DNA from: Pseudomonadota bacterium
Lineage (GTDB): Bacteria; Desulfobacterota; Binatia; Binatales; Binataceae
Reading direction: 5' to 3'
Length of the DNA stretch: 64,000 nt
Assembly: GCA_021324755.1 (NCBI GenBank)
Contig: JAJPIL010000022.1
Location: 109,277-173,276 of the forward strand
The position numbers and the translations under genes are program-made. Shown here piece after piece: positions 16,654-27,303 of this stretch; the stretch's first letter is position 1, and the number at the start of each line of letters is the position of its first letter. Below the pieces are notes generated by a model. That model was not told the DNA's origin. It saw only the letters and a program-made list of their open reading frames with translations, and did no database searches.

Positions 16654-17349
16654 ATGGAAAAACAAAACAATATATATCTGCGTCAGCTCCAGATCGGTCC
16701 GATGGCCAATTACGTTTACTTGATCGGAGATCCAATCACTCGCAAGGCCGTCGCGGTCGATCCAGCCTGGGATCTCGCAAGAGTTGTCCATACGCTTGAA
16801 ACCGACGGATACGAACTCGACAAAGTGCTACTAACGCACTATCACCCGGACCATCTTGGCGGCGAGCTAATGGGCCAGAAGATCGAAGGCGCGGCCCAAC
16901 TGCTTGCCTCGGCCAAGGTCAAGCTTTACGTCAATCGAGCAGAAGTGCCCTGGGTCAAGCGTGTGGCCGGCCTTTCGGACTCGGACCTGGTCGTGGTCGA
17001 TAGCGGTGACGAAACGCAGGTAGGCAATTTGCGGATAAAATTTATCCACACGCCTGGCCATACGCCCGGATCGCAATGCTTTTTGATCGACAATCTGCTT
17101 ATTTCGGGCGACACGCTTTTTATCGGATCCTGCGGGCGAATTGACTTGCCTGGGTCGGACCCTGAGCAGATGTACTACAGCTTGAACCATAAACTTCGCA
17201 ACCTGAGCGACGATACGATTGTCTATCCAGGCCACGCTTACGCCCCCGAGCCGTCTTCGACCATCGGTAGGGAAAAGCGACACAATCCCTACATGCGATT
17301 TGACTCATTGGATGAGTTTTTACGCGCGATGGGTTACGGTCGTCGTTGA
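16654..17349 (+). CDS. MBL-fold metallo-hydrolase, glyoxalase II-like
   Basis: The zinc-binding motif appears as THYHPDHLGGE. HTPGHTPGSQCF follows, and ISGDTLFIGSCGRIDLPGSD supplies the bridging Asp. YPGHAYAPEPSSTIGREK carries the final His and resembles persulfide dioxygenase (ETHE1)/hydroxyacylglutathione hydrolase relatives. The protein is a 231-residue cytosolic enzyme. Whether it cleaves a thioester or oxidises a glutathione-like persulfide cannot be told. The rhodanese upstream would suit a sulfide-oxidation role but is separated by the adenosyltransferase. The start ATG 16654 gives the typical short N-terminus before QLQIGPMANYVYLIGD. Confidence 0.85.
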   Translation: MEKQNNIYLRQLQIGPMANYVYLIGDPITRKAVAVDPAWDLARVVHTLETDGYELDKVLLTHYHPDHLGGELMGQKIEGAAQLLASAKVKLYVNRAEVPWVKRVAGLSDSDLVVVDSGDETQVGNLRIKFIHTPGHTPGSQCFLIDNLLISGDTLFIGSCGRIDLPGSDPEQMYYSLNHKLRNLSDDTIVYPGHAYAPEPSSTIGREKRHNPYMRFDSLDEFLRAMGYGRR

Positions 17350-19741
<2,392 letters not shown>

Positions 19742-19752
19742 GGATAGCGCTG

Positions 19753-20040
19753 ATGACGGAAGGCTCTCAGCTCGCCTGCCTACATCTACTGATCAGCGGA
19801 CGCGTGCAAGGGGTAGGTTTTCGCTTCGGAGCAGCTAAGGTCGCACGTGACCTAGGACTACGAGGATGGGTCAGAAACTTGCCCGATGGACGTGTCGAGA
19901 TAATGGCCGAAGGCGAGCGTGCAAAACTTCAGGCATTGCGCGACTGGACAGCTCAGGGACCGCCACTGGCAAAAGTCACAGAGGTCAGGGAAGAATGGCT
20001 CGAATTTAAGGGTAAATTTAGTAGATTCGAGGTACGTTAA
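19753..20040 (+). CDS. acyP: Acylphosphatase
   Basis: The 95-residue protein carries the acylphosphatase signature [18 protein letters not shown], with the catalytic Arg in GFRF, followed by [21 protein letters not shown] with the catalytic Asn in VRN. It hydrolyses the carboxyl-phosphate bond of acyl phosphates such as acetyl phosphate and 1,3-bisphosphoglycerate. In the usual family sequence FR is followed by Y; here it is F, a mild change. It lies eleven bases after ligA and was probably placed there by operon packing rather than function. Its stop codon overlaps the left arm of a terminator. Confidence 0.92.
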   Translation: MTEGSQLACLHLLISGRVQGVGFRFGAAKVARDLGLRGWVRNLPDGRVEIMAEGERAKLQALRDWTAQGPPLAKVTEVREEWLEFKGKFSRFEVR

Positions 20041-20072
20041 AGCGGGCACATGCGCCTAGTTGTGCCGCTTTT
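20039..20072 (+). terminator. Rho-independent terminator after ligA-acyP
   Basis: AAAGCGGGCACA pairs with TGTGCCGCTTT (one bulged G) around a nine-base loop, giving a stem of about eleven pairs followed by TTGTGT. The left arm begins inside the acyP stop codon. A TATTATAGAAT -10-like element lies about 20 bases beyond, before korA, but with no matching -35 box. Confidence 0.7.
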
Positions 20073-20168
20073 GTGTGCAGCGAAGTTTATTATAGAATGC
20101 TTGCTTGAGACGAAAGCGCGGGCGCCGAAGATGCGTCCGAGTTAGTAGAAAAAGCGGGAGAATAAGTC

Positions 20169-22067
20169 ATGTCGGTGCCACCAGAAGGCGTTCACTCAGC
20201 TTCTGATGAGACCTACGCCAAGATTCCGCCGCCTTCGAAGCCTGTAGTGGAGCGATCGCAAGTTGTTATTCGCTTTGCCGGCGACTCTGGCGACGGGATG
20301 CAGGTCACGGGGAGCCAGTTCACGGCGGAGTCAGCGTTGGCGGGCAATGATATCGCCACTTTGCCCGACTTTCCGGCGGAAATCAGAGCGCCCGCAGGAA
20401 CGATCGCGGGTGTAAGCGGTTTTCAAGTTAACTTCTCAAGCCACGATATTTTCACGCCAGGCGATGAGCCCGATGTGTTGGTCGCCATGAACCCGGCGGC
20501 GCTTAAAGCGAATATCGGGGATCTTGCGCCTAACGGCGTGCTGATCGTCGATAAGGAGACTTTCACCGAAGCGAATTTGAAGCGTGCGGGCTATGACAGC
20601 AACCCGCTCACTGATGGTTCGCTGGCCAAGTATCAGGTTTTCGCGATCGAGGTGGGCAAGCTTACGACGCTTGCGCTGCGCGATCTGGGGCTTAACAACC
20701 GGACGGTCAGTCGGTGTCGAAACTTTTTCGTCCTGGGCTTGGTGTCATGGCTGTACCAGCGCCCCACCGAACGGACGGTCGAGTGGATAAAGAACCGCTT
20801 CCGAAAGGTTCCCTCCGTGATGGAGGCTAATCTGCGAGCCTTTCGAGCGGGTTACAATTTCGGCGAAACGACCGAGCTTTTTGCGAGTGCTTACAAGGTT
20901 CCGCCAGCGAAAATTGCGCCTGGACTGTACCGGAGCATCACGGGTAACTCGGCCACTGCTTTAGGATTCGTTGCAGCTGCAGTCAAATCGGGCAGGCCAC
21001 TGTTTCTTGGTTCGTACCCAATAACTCCCGCAAGCGACATTCTGCATGAGCTTGCGGCTTATAAGAACTTCCCGATTTATACGTTCCAAGCGGAGGACGA
21101 AATTGCGGGCGTTTGCGCCGCGATCGGGGCTGCCTTTGGAGGGGCAATCGGTGTAAGCACTACGTCGGGCCCAGGGATGGATCTGAAGGCCGAGGCGATT
21201 GGGCTCGCGGTTAAAGTTGAACTGCCGGTCGTGATCACTGATATTCAACGAGCTGGGCCGTCGACCGGGATGCCGACCAAGCCCGAGCAGGCCGACCTGC
21301 TGATGGCGATGTTCGGGCGCCATGGCGAGTCCCCTTTACCGATAATCGCTGCTGCTACGCCTGCTGATTGCTTTTACTGCGCTTACGAGGCGGTGCGGAT
21401 CGCCATAAAGTACATGACCCCGGTGATTTTGCTAAGCGACGGCCATCTGGCCAACGGCGCAGAGCCGTGGCTGGTGCCCGACGTGAGCGAGCTGCCCCCG
21501 ATCGAGGTCAACTTCCGCACCGACCCGAACGGCTTCATGCCGTATGCGCGCGACGAGGTCACGCTGGCCAGGCCGTGGGCGATCCCCGGAACCCCCGGCT
21601 TGGAGCATCGAATCGGTGGTTTGTCGGGCGAGCATCTGACCGGTAACGTGAGCTACTCACCGTCGAACAACGAAATGATGGTGCGGCTGAGAGCGCGGAA
21701 GATCGCTGGGATAGCCCGTGAGATTCCGCCAACTGAGGTCTACGGCGATCCCGCCGGTGGAGAGCTACTGATTCTTGCCTGGGGCTCGACTTATGGCACC
21801 GTAAGGGAGGCGGTCGACCATTTGCGTAGCAAGGGCAAGAGCGTCTCCCACGTCCATCTGCGTTTCTTAAATCCGCTGCCTTCGGATCTTGGAGAAATCC
21901 TTAGGCGATTTAAGAAAGTGATGGTGGCCGAAATGAACATGGGCCAGTTGCTTAAACTGGTGCGGGCCGAGTATCTGGTCGACGCCTTTGGCTGCAACAA
22001 GATTCAGGGTCGCCCCTTCAAGGTTTCCGAAATCGTCAACCGCGCGATGCGAGCACTGGAGGAGTAG
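20169..22067 (+). CDS. korA: 2-oxoacid:acceptor oxidoreductase, fused gamma-alpha subunit (KorA type)
   Basis: Residues about 30-220 are the gamma domain (VIRFAGDSGDGMQVTGSQFT, then AEIRAPAGTIAGVSGFQVNF). The alpha domain follows (FLGSYPITPASDILHELAAY, QAEDEIAGVCAAIGAAFGG, VSTTSGPGMDLKAEAIGLAV), with a C-terminal transketolase-like domain. This gamma-alpha fusion with a separate beta subunit is the KorAB or two-subunit OFOR type. It interconverts 2-oxoglutarate and succinyl-CoA (or another 2-oxoacid) with ferredoxin as electron carrier. ATG 20169 is preceded by GGGAG. korB begins four bases after the stop. No ferredoxin or delta-subunit gene is adjacent. Substrate cannot be fixed from sequence alone. 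Confidence 0.9.
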   Translation: MSVPPEGVHSASDETYAKIPPPSKPVVERSQVVIRFAGDSGDGMQVTGSQFTAESALAGNDIATLPDFPAEIRAPAGTIAGVSGFQVNFSSHDIFTPGDEPDVLVAMNPAALKANIGDLAPNGVLIVDKETFTEANLKRAGYDSNPLTDGSLAKYQVFAIEVGKLTTLALRDLGLNNRTVSRCRNFFVLGLVSWLYQRPTERTVEWIKNRFRKVPSVMEANLRAFRAGYNFGETTELFASAYKVPPAKIAPGLYRSITGNSATALGFVAAAVKSGRPLFLGSYPITPASDILHELAAYKNFPIYTFQAEDEIAGVCAAIGAAFGGAIGVSTTSGPGMDLKAEAIGLAVKVELPVVITDIQRAGPSTGMPTKPEQADLLMAMFGRHGESPLPIIAAATPADCFYCAYEAVRIAIKYMTPVILLSDGHLANGAEPWLVPDVSELPPIEVNFRTDPNGFMPYARDEVTLARPWAIPGTPGLEHRIGGLSGEHLTGNVSYSPSNNEMMVRLRARKIAGIAREIPPTEVYGDPAGGELLILAWGSTYGTVREAVDHLRSKGKSVSHVHLRFLNPLPSDLGEILRRFKKVMVAEMNMGQLLKLVRAEYLVDAFGCNKIQGRPFKVSEIVNRAMRALEE

Positions 22068-22071
22068 AAGG

Positions 22072-23070
22072 ATGGCTAGCGCGCTGAGCCGTAAGGATTT
22101 TGTCTCCGACCAGGAAGTACGGTGGTGTCCTGGATGTGGAGATTACGCGATTTTAGCCCAGGTGCAAAAGCTAATGCCCGAGCTGGGGGTGGCAAGGGAA
22201 AACGTGGTGTTTATTTCCGGTATCGGATGCTCCAGCCGTTTTCCGTACTACATGAATACCTACGGTTTTCATACCATCCACGGTCGCGCTCCCGCGTTTG
22301 CCACGGGTCTCAAGATAACGCGCCCAGAGCTCGACGTCTGGGTCGTGACCGGGGACGGCGACGGACTTTCGATAGGTGGTAATCACCTGATCCATGTGCT
22401 GCGTCGCAACGTGGATTTGCGAATCCTTTTGTTCAATAACCGAATCTATGGGCTTACAAAAGGACAGTATTCGCCGACCTCTGAACTCGGCAAAATTACT
22501 AAGTCGACGCCCTTTGGTTCGGTAGATTATCCGTTCAATCCGATTGCCGTCGCGCTCGGCGCCGGTGGCAGCTTCGTGGCGCGTTCGATCGACGTCGAGC
22601 AAAAACATCTGGGCGAAGTGCTAAAGCGCGCCCATAACCATCGTGGGGCGGCCTTTGTGGAGATTTTGCAAAACTGCAACATCTTTAACGACGGAGCCTT
22701 CAACGATTTGACCGACAAGGCCGTAAAAGCCGATTATCAGCTTATCCTCGAACACGGCAAACCGTTGATTTTCGGCAAGAACCGCGATCGAGGGATTAGA
22801 CTGAATGGGATGAGGGCTGAGGTGGTTCAGCTCGGAAACGGTGTGCGCGAAGAAGACCTGCTCGTGCACGACGAGACAAATCTGATCCAAGCGTTTCTGC
22901 TCGCTAGCTTTGAGCCGCCGCTGCCGACACCGATCGGCGTTTTCTATGCGGTTGAACGACCAACCTACGACGCCAGCGTAAATAAACAGCTCCAAGACGC
23001 ACGCGAGCGCCTTGGGGAAGGAGATTTGCAGAAACTTCTTCGAAGCGGCGACACCTGGGTGGTTCACTAG
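22072..23070 (+). CDS. korB: 2-oxoacid:ferredoxin oxidoreductase beta subunit (KorB type)
   Basis: The start is ATG 22072, four bases after korA, rather than the track's in-gene start at 21988. RWCPGCGDYAILAQVQ and GIGCSSRFPYYMNTYGFH hold the conserved Cys residues that bind the 4Fe-4S cluster in this family. VVTGDGDGLSIGGNHLIHVL with LLFNNRIYGLTKGQYSPTS is the thiamine diphosphate/Mg site. The 332-residue subunit provides the catalytic TPP and cluster for KorA. Together they give oxidative or reductive 2-oxoglutarate chemistry, which could serve an open or reductive TCA cycle. The C-terminal region has the usual KorB tail. Confidence 0.92.
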   Translation: MASALSRKDFVSDQEVRWCPGCGDYAILAQVQKLMPELGVARENVVFISGIGCSSRFPYYMNTYGFHTIHGRAPAFATGLKITRPELDVWVVTGDGDGLSIGGNHLIHVLRRNVDLRILLFNNRIYGLTKGQYSPTSELGKITKSTPFGSVDYPFNPIAVALGAGGSFVARSIDVEQKHLGEVLKRAHNHRGAAFVEILQNCNIFNDGAFNDLTDKAVKADYQLILEHGKPLIFGKNRDRGIRLNGMRAEVVQLGNGVREEDLLVHDETNLIQAFLLASFEPPLPTPIGVFYAVERPTYDASVNKQLQDARERLGEGDLQKLLRSGDTWVVH

Positions 23071-23488
23071 TCTCACCAAACTCGTTGATCCTGCTGCGCT
23101 GGCCTTGAGTCGCTGGCATCAACGGCGACAATCTAGGCTGCCTGCGTGGGCAGTAGTTCGTTTGCGTTTCCGAGCCGCCCCGTAAAAAGCCAGGAGAAGA
23201 AAGCTTGCTATCGCAAGCTCTCAGTCTGAACTAGGTGACCGCGCTCGGGCAGCCCGCGATATCTCACCAAAAGGAGCTCTCTGGTCTCCCTGTCCATTAT
23301 CCGCTACAAGTAGCTTTTTTGGCTTCAAGTTCACTAAATTCACGGCTAGACTTATCCCATAACGTGTAATTTGTGCAATAATTTCTGCCAGGTATCGGAT
23401 TTGTTGGATCGTTTTCGGCGCTGTCGAGAAATTGGCTTTTGGTTCTGTCGTTTTGGCGTCGAAGCGAAAACGCTTTGCTCGTAAATGA
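23071..23488. other. Gap after korB with a stable hairpin
   Basis: This 418-base gap contains a perfect stem AGCTTGC-TATC-GCAAGCT at 23202-23219, about 130 bases after korB. No T-run follows, so termination is uncertain. No protein-like frame is seen on either strand and no tRNA is visible. The last 100 bases are A/T-richer and presumably hold the promoter of the histidine kinase gene. Confidence 0.4.
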
Positions 23489-24745
23489 TTGAGCGTGAAG
23501 CTTGAGGGACGGCGCTTAGCAGGCGAGGCGCTGCTCGGGCCAACACTGGAACAACTTAAAGAACGCCTGCCAGTCTGGCTTCGTGCCGCTTTGCTGCTTG
23601 TTGCGGTCGGTAGCATATGCGAGGCGTCTTTCGGTGGACAGTGGACGAAGTTCGTCGTTTCTGGGGCGGCGGTGCAGGTTTTGGGGATCGTCCTGTTATG
23701 GTGGTTGACCAGGCGAATATCAGCAAAACTGACGCTTTGGTGGGGTCTTCTTGCAACTTGGATTTATTTGGCGGCTGTGTGGGGATGGATGGTATGGGAT
23801 ACCCGTAAGCTCTTAATCTTGGCGGTTCTGATTTGTCTCCTTCACGGATTGACATCGCTGGTACTGGTACGAGACTGGTGGACTCAAACGATATTTTCAG
23901 CGGCTGGAAGTTTGACTTTTATGGGCGTTGCTGCGGTGCTCCCAGCATCGTGGTCGGAGTTTGGCTGGGGATTGGCTTTTGTTCTAGTTGGCGTCGCATT
24001 CGGCTATGGAGTGCTTTCAATGTTGAAAAAAGAATTTAATAAGGCCGAGGAGACACGAGCTTTGATGCGTGCTTTGCCCGCTTCTTTGGGTCATGAATTG
24101 AGATCCCAAGCCGGTGCGATAGCGATGCGCGCGGCGCTGCTGCGAGAAAGTGCTTCTGACCGTGAGCTCTCGGGTTCGCTCGAAGCTATCGAGGCAGCCG
24201 CGCTGAGAATTCTCAACGTCACCGAGAATCTATGTGACGCGCTCCAGCTCGAGACCGGCCAGATGTCGGTGCGACCACGCGCGATCAATCCGAATCAAGT
24301 CGTCGCCGACGCGGCGAGCGAGCTTGCCGCAACCGCGCGTACAAGAGATGTCGAGGTCGAGGTTTCTTTGGACCCAAATCTGCCGACCGTATGGGTTGAC
24401 CCGAACTACTTTAAGCGTGTTACCGCTAACCTGTTAGATAACGTTTTGAGAGCCGCACCTAAGGGCGGGCGCGTGGTGGTGAAAACCGCATTTTCGGATC
24501 AGTGGGTCAGAGTTTCGTTTGGCGGCGCAGGGCTGGCTTTCAATTGGAATAGCACGCCTAAAGTTTTTAGTGAAGCCAAGATCTCGCTGGCTGACGCTGT
24601 GCGAGAGAATTTTGGTTTGGTCGTGGCGAAGCGGATGGCTGAGCTTTGCGGAGGAGAGGTCGTCTTCGAAGGAAATCCTGGGGGTGAAACAAAGTTTACG
24701 CTCAATCTACCTCACAAGCCTTACTCAAGCTCGTCAAGCGATTGA
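23489..24745 (+). CDS. Orphan membrane histidine kinase
   Basis: The N-terminal 175 residues hold about six hydrophobic helices (for example AALLLVAVGSICEASF and AAVQVLGIVLLWWLT). A HisKA-like helix with LGHELRSQAGAIAMRAALLR follows, with the phospho-acceptor His in HELR. The HATPase domain has a clear N box (VTANLLDNVLRAAPKGG) and a GLVVAKRMAELCGGEV segment like the G2/F region. The G1 box (normally DxGxG) reads SFGGAGLAF, so the ATP-binding Asp is missing. The protein has no periplasmic sensor domain, PAS or HAMP, and no response regulator is adjacent. It may sense membrane state and signal to a distant regulator, or be catalytically weak. The start GTG/TTG at 23489 is uncertain. Confidence 0.8.
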   Translation: MSVKLEGRRLAGEALLGPTLEQLKERLPVWLRAALLLVAVGSICEASFGGQWTKFVVSGAAVQVLGIVLLWWLTRRISAKLTLWWGLLATWIYLAAVWGWMVWDTRKLLILAVLICLLHGLTSLVLVRDWWTQTIFSAAGSLTFMGVAAVLPASWSEFGWGLAFVLVGVAFGYGVLSMLKKEFNKAEETRALMRALPASLGHELRSQAGAIAMRAALLRESASDRELSGSLEAIEAAALRILNVTENLCDALQLETGQMSVRPRAINPNQVVADAASELAATARTRDVEVEVSLDPNLPTVWVDPNYFKRVTANLLDNVLRAAPKGGRVVVKTAFSDQWVRVSFGGAGLAFNWNSTPKVFSEAKISLADAVRENFGLVVAKRMAELCGGEVVFEGNPGGETKFTLNLPHKPYSSSSSD

Positions 24746-25064
24746 ACCTAACTTGCTAAAAATGAAATTCCACTTTTTGCCGCCGACATCGTAGCTGCTG
24801 CCGAGCGCAAGGTCTACCAGTGAGGGCGAGAGCCATCAGGTGCTTGCAAAATCGGCGCCGTGGCGCGGCTAACTCGGCGAGGGGCGCTACCAGTTGGTCG
24901 CGTTTTTTGCAGGCTTAGATAACGGAGACCCGACCTGCGAAGGCAGAAGCGCTCACAGGCGAAGGGTAGGGCGTGGCTTGTCGCAAAGGGATGCTAGACA
25001 GAGGGGACGGACTGCAGGTTGCTCCTAAACTTGGGTTGCAGGAGCTGTCAGGCGCGCTCGGCGG
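24746..25064. other. GC-rich convergent gap, nothing identified
   Basis: This 319-base gap between the kinase and the convergent SDR gene has no credible ORF. A short dyad (GCTCCT/AGGAGC near 25021-25046) could be the terminator of the minus-strand operon but has no T-run. The GC-rich interior was compared by eye with RNase P, SRP and tmRNA consensus cores and none matched. Confidence 0.35.
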
Positions 25065-25811
25065 CTAAAATTCTATGCGGTTAAACAAACTGTCTGGAAT
25101 TGCCCGCACCACCGCCATTATAGGCCGCCAGAACGAGGGCACGTAAACCTCAGACGCTCTTCTACGCCACGCCCGATGAATTCTCTCAGCGGCGAACTCC
25201 GGCGATACCGCTAGTAGCCGCGGCACTCGCCCGTAAGTCATTCGCGTGTCAACGAAGCCCAGCTTTACTGTTAGGACGCGTACGTTGAAGCGGTTAAGAT
25301 AAGCCCGAAGCCCCTGAGCGAACACGGCAAGTCCAGCCTTGGCACATCCGTACACGTAATTGGCTTTGCGTCCGCGATCGCCCGCAACCGATGCCAATAC
25401 GACTATGAACCCCGAGCGCTGACTAGCCAGCCGTTGCGCAGCCAACGTTAGGAGCGAGACGGAGGCCGTGAGGTTTTGCTCGATGAGTAATCGAGCGTAC
25501 GCAGCGTCGGTTCTGGCGCGCTCTTCGTCGCCTAGGTTTCCGAATGCTAGTACTACGCCGTCGAGACCACCAAGCTCGGCCGTCGCGCGATCGAGCAACG
25601 CTTCATGGGAGGCATAGTCGGTAGCTTCAAAGCCGCTCCAGCACGCTAGAGCCTCGGTGCGCAGCGCGACGTCGGCGGCAATTCGCGCGGCTTCGCTTTC
25701 TTCTCGTGCAGCCAAAAACAGGCTTGCGCCGTCTTTTGCGAAGCGCATCGCCAGCGACCGAGCAATGCTGGAGGAAGCACCCAAAATAATGATTCGCGAC
25801 ACGTGGCTCAA
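25065..25811 (-). CDS. DprE2-like short-chain dehydrogenase (keto-pentose reductase)
   Basis: The Rossmann motif is ILGASSSIARSLAMRFAKDGA and the catalytic set is VVLASVAGDRG (Ser) with YVYGCAKAGLAVF (Tyr-x3-Lys). GASSSIA in place of the usual TGxxxGIG, plus the C-terminal arrangement LTVKLGFVDTRMTYG, match the decaprenylphosphoryl-2-keto-ribose reductase DprE2 group. It lies 61 bases downstream of a DprE1-like oxidase gene. In mycobacteria the pair epimerises decaprenylphosphoryl ribose to decaprenylphosphoryl arabinose at the membrane for arabinan synthesis. The polyprenyl carrier and final glycan here are unknown. ATG 25811 is the only good start. The function is assigned from the pairing more than from sequence alone. 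Confidence 0.7.
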   Translation of the reverse strand: MSHVSRIIILGASSSIARSLAMRFAKDGASLFLAAREESEAARIAADVALRTEALACWSGFEATDYASHEALLDRATAELGGLDGVVLAFGNLGDEERARTDAAYARLLIEQNLTASVSLLTLAAQRLASQRSGFIVVLASVAGDRGRKANYVYGCAKAGLAVFAQGLRAYLNRFNVRVLTVKLGFVDTRMTYGRVPRLLAVSPEFAAERIHRAWRRRASEVYVPSFWRPIMAVVRAIPDSLFNRIEF

Positions 25812-25872
25812 ACCTTTTCACATAAGGGACGTTCTCTCAGGTCGGCACAGGGCTGGCCCCGTTTGCAAGCTG

Positions 25873-27246
25873 TCATGAGGCGAGAGCCGCGTCGATGCCC
25901 AGGCGGCGCGACAACTGAGAAGAAAACGATCCTAGCGGATCGACCTGTTTTTTTACGTTTAGCCAGGCGTTGAAATCGGGATACATCCGCCTAAAGCTTT
26001 CCGGGCTCATGCTCGCATCTTTGGCCAAGTATATGCGGCCGCCGTAGCGCAAGACGATTTCGTCGAGCTGCTCGAAAAGCTTAAGCGATGCGTCTCTAGC
26101 TGGAAAATCCATCGCTAAGGTATAGCCCGGCACCGGAAAAGTAAGCATTCCTTCCTGGCGGCCAAGCTTTTTAAGCACGGCTAGCGATGAAGCTACTCTG
26201 CTGCGGGCGAGCTGCTCGAGGATTTCAATTACCGCACGCTGCCCGTCCCGGTTAGGAAGCGCGCATTGGTACTGAAGCAAGCCGCGCCGGCCGTAAAGTC
26301 GGTTCCAATTGCCAAGTCGATCGAGTGGGAAGAAGAAACTTTCAACGTGTACGAACCTAGGCTGGGTACGTCGGCGATGCAAATTGTAGTACGCCTCATT
26401 AAACGCTCGCACAGTAAAGTCGTTGATCGCCCCGGTAGGAAAATCAAACGGAATTGTCAATGGACGCGTGCGATGGACGTCGAGCGGTAACCTGATGCCT
26501 GCTTTTTCGACTTCGGCTCGGGTTGCGAAATTGGCAAACATGGCGACACTCCGACCGAACTTAGGCCCAAAACTGGCGCAATCGATCCATGCAACGGAGA
26601 ATTCGTAGTCTCGTTCCAAAAGGTCGAGCATCTTTACGGTGTTTTCTAGACTGTCGAGGGGCCGTATCTCCTCGCGCAGATAGGCGGAGTCGATCGGTCG
26701 AAGCCTGAATTCGAGGTCGATGATTATACCAGTGAGGCCCATGCCTCCGACTGTTGCCCAAAATAGCTCGCTATGTTCGCTACGGCTGCATTGCTTGATC
26801 TCGCCGCAGGCGGTCAGCAGGCGGAAGGAATCGACATGTGCGGAGAAGGATGAGTCGCGATGATGATTCTTGCCGTGAATATCGGCCGCCAGCGCTCCGC
26901 CCAAGGTGACGAATTTAGTCCCCGGAATAACCGGCGGAAAAAAGCCGCGCGGCAGAAAGCTTTCGAGTAAATCTGCGAAGGTCACTCCGGCCTCGCAGCA
27001 GAGCTTGCCGCTTTGACGATCGAAGGAAAGTATTCGGTTAAGCCTGGTTAAGTCGACTACGATCCCGCCATCATTTAGCGCGGCGTCACCATAAGAGCGG
27101 CCGAGACCTCGTGCCAGAATCGGTCGATGGCCCGCATCTAGGACTTCTTTGAGTTCTGAAAGTTTTTCTGGCCGTACAACCAGGGAAACGCCCTGGCGGT
27201 AACGCCCCCATCCAGTAAGCCTCATGCGGGCCGGACGCAAGGGCAT
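25873..27246 (-). CDS. DprE1-like FAD-dependent polyprenylphosphoryl-ribose oxidase
   Basis: The N-terminus GWGRYRQGVSLVVRPEKLSEL and the FAD_binding_4 segment ARGLGRSYGDAALNDGG match the DprE1 group of VAO-type flavoenzymes. HGKNHHRDSSFSAHVDS and VGGMGLTGIIIDLEFRL follow, and an ALO-type C-terminal domain contains LLQYQCALPNRDGQR and IYLAKDASMSPE. At 457 residues it is complete. It would oxidise the 2'-OH of polyprenylphosphoryl ribose, with the following DprE2-like gene doing the reduction. From memory of the mycobacterial enzyme, the Cys targeted by benzothiazinones lies in a GWNICVDFP-like motif. Here the equivalent reads GYTLAMDFP, so Ala replaces Cys. An acyl-CoA dehydrogenase gene lies 57 bases upstream. 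Confidence 0.78.
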   Translation of the reverse strand: MPLRPARMRLTGWGRYRQGVSLVVRPEKLSELKEVLDAGHRPILARGLGRSYGDAALNDGGIVVDLTRLNRILSFDRQSGKLCCEAGVTFADLLESFLPRGFFPPVIPGTKFVTLGGALAADIHGKNHHRDSSFSAHVDSFRLLTACGEIKQCSRSEHSELFWATVGGMGLTGIIIDLEFRLRPIDSAYLREEIRPLDSLENTVKMLDLLERDYEFSVAWIDCASFGPKFGRSVAMFANFATRAEVEKAGIRLPLDVHRTRPLTIPFDFPTGAINDFTVRAFNEAYYNLHRRRTQPRFVHVESFFFPLDRLGNWNRLYGRRGLLQYQCALPNRDGQRAVIEILEQLARSRVASSLAVLKKLGRQEGMLTFPVPGYTLAMDFPARDASLKLFEQLDEIVLRYGGRIYLAKDASMSPESFRRMYPDFNAWLNVKKQVDPLGSFSSQLSRRLGIDAALAS

Positions 27247-27303
27247 AACGGGCTTCTAGGTGAACTGTTGCAAAAGCGCCATCGACCGCAAAACACTGCC
27301 TCC

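Noticed and set aside
24746-25064. RNase P, SRP or tmRNA gene in the GC-rich convergent gap
   Set aside because: The universally conserved core sequences of these RNAs are absent on both strands.
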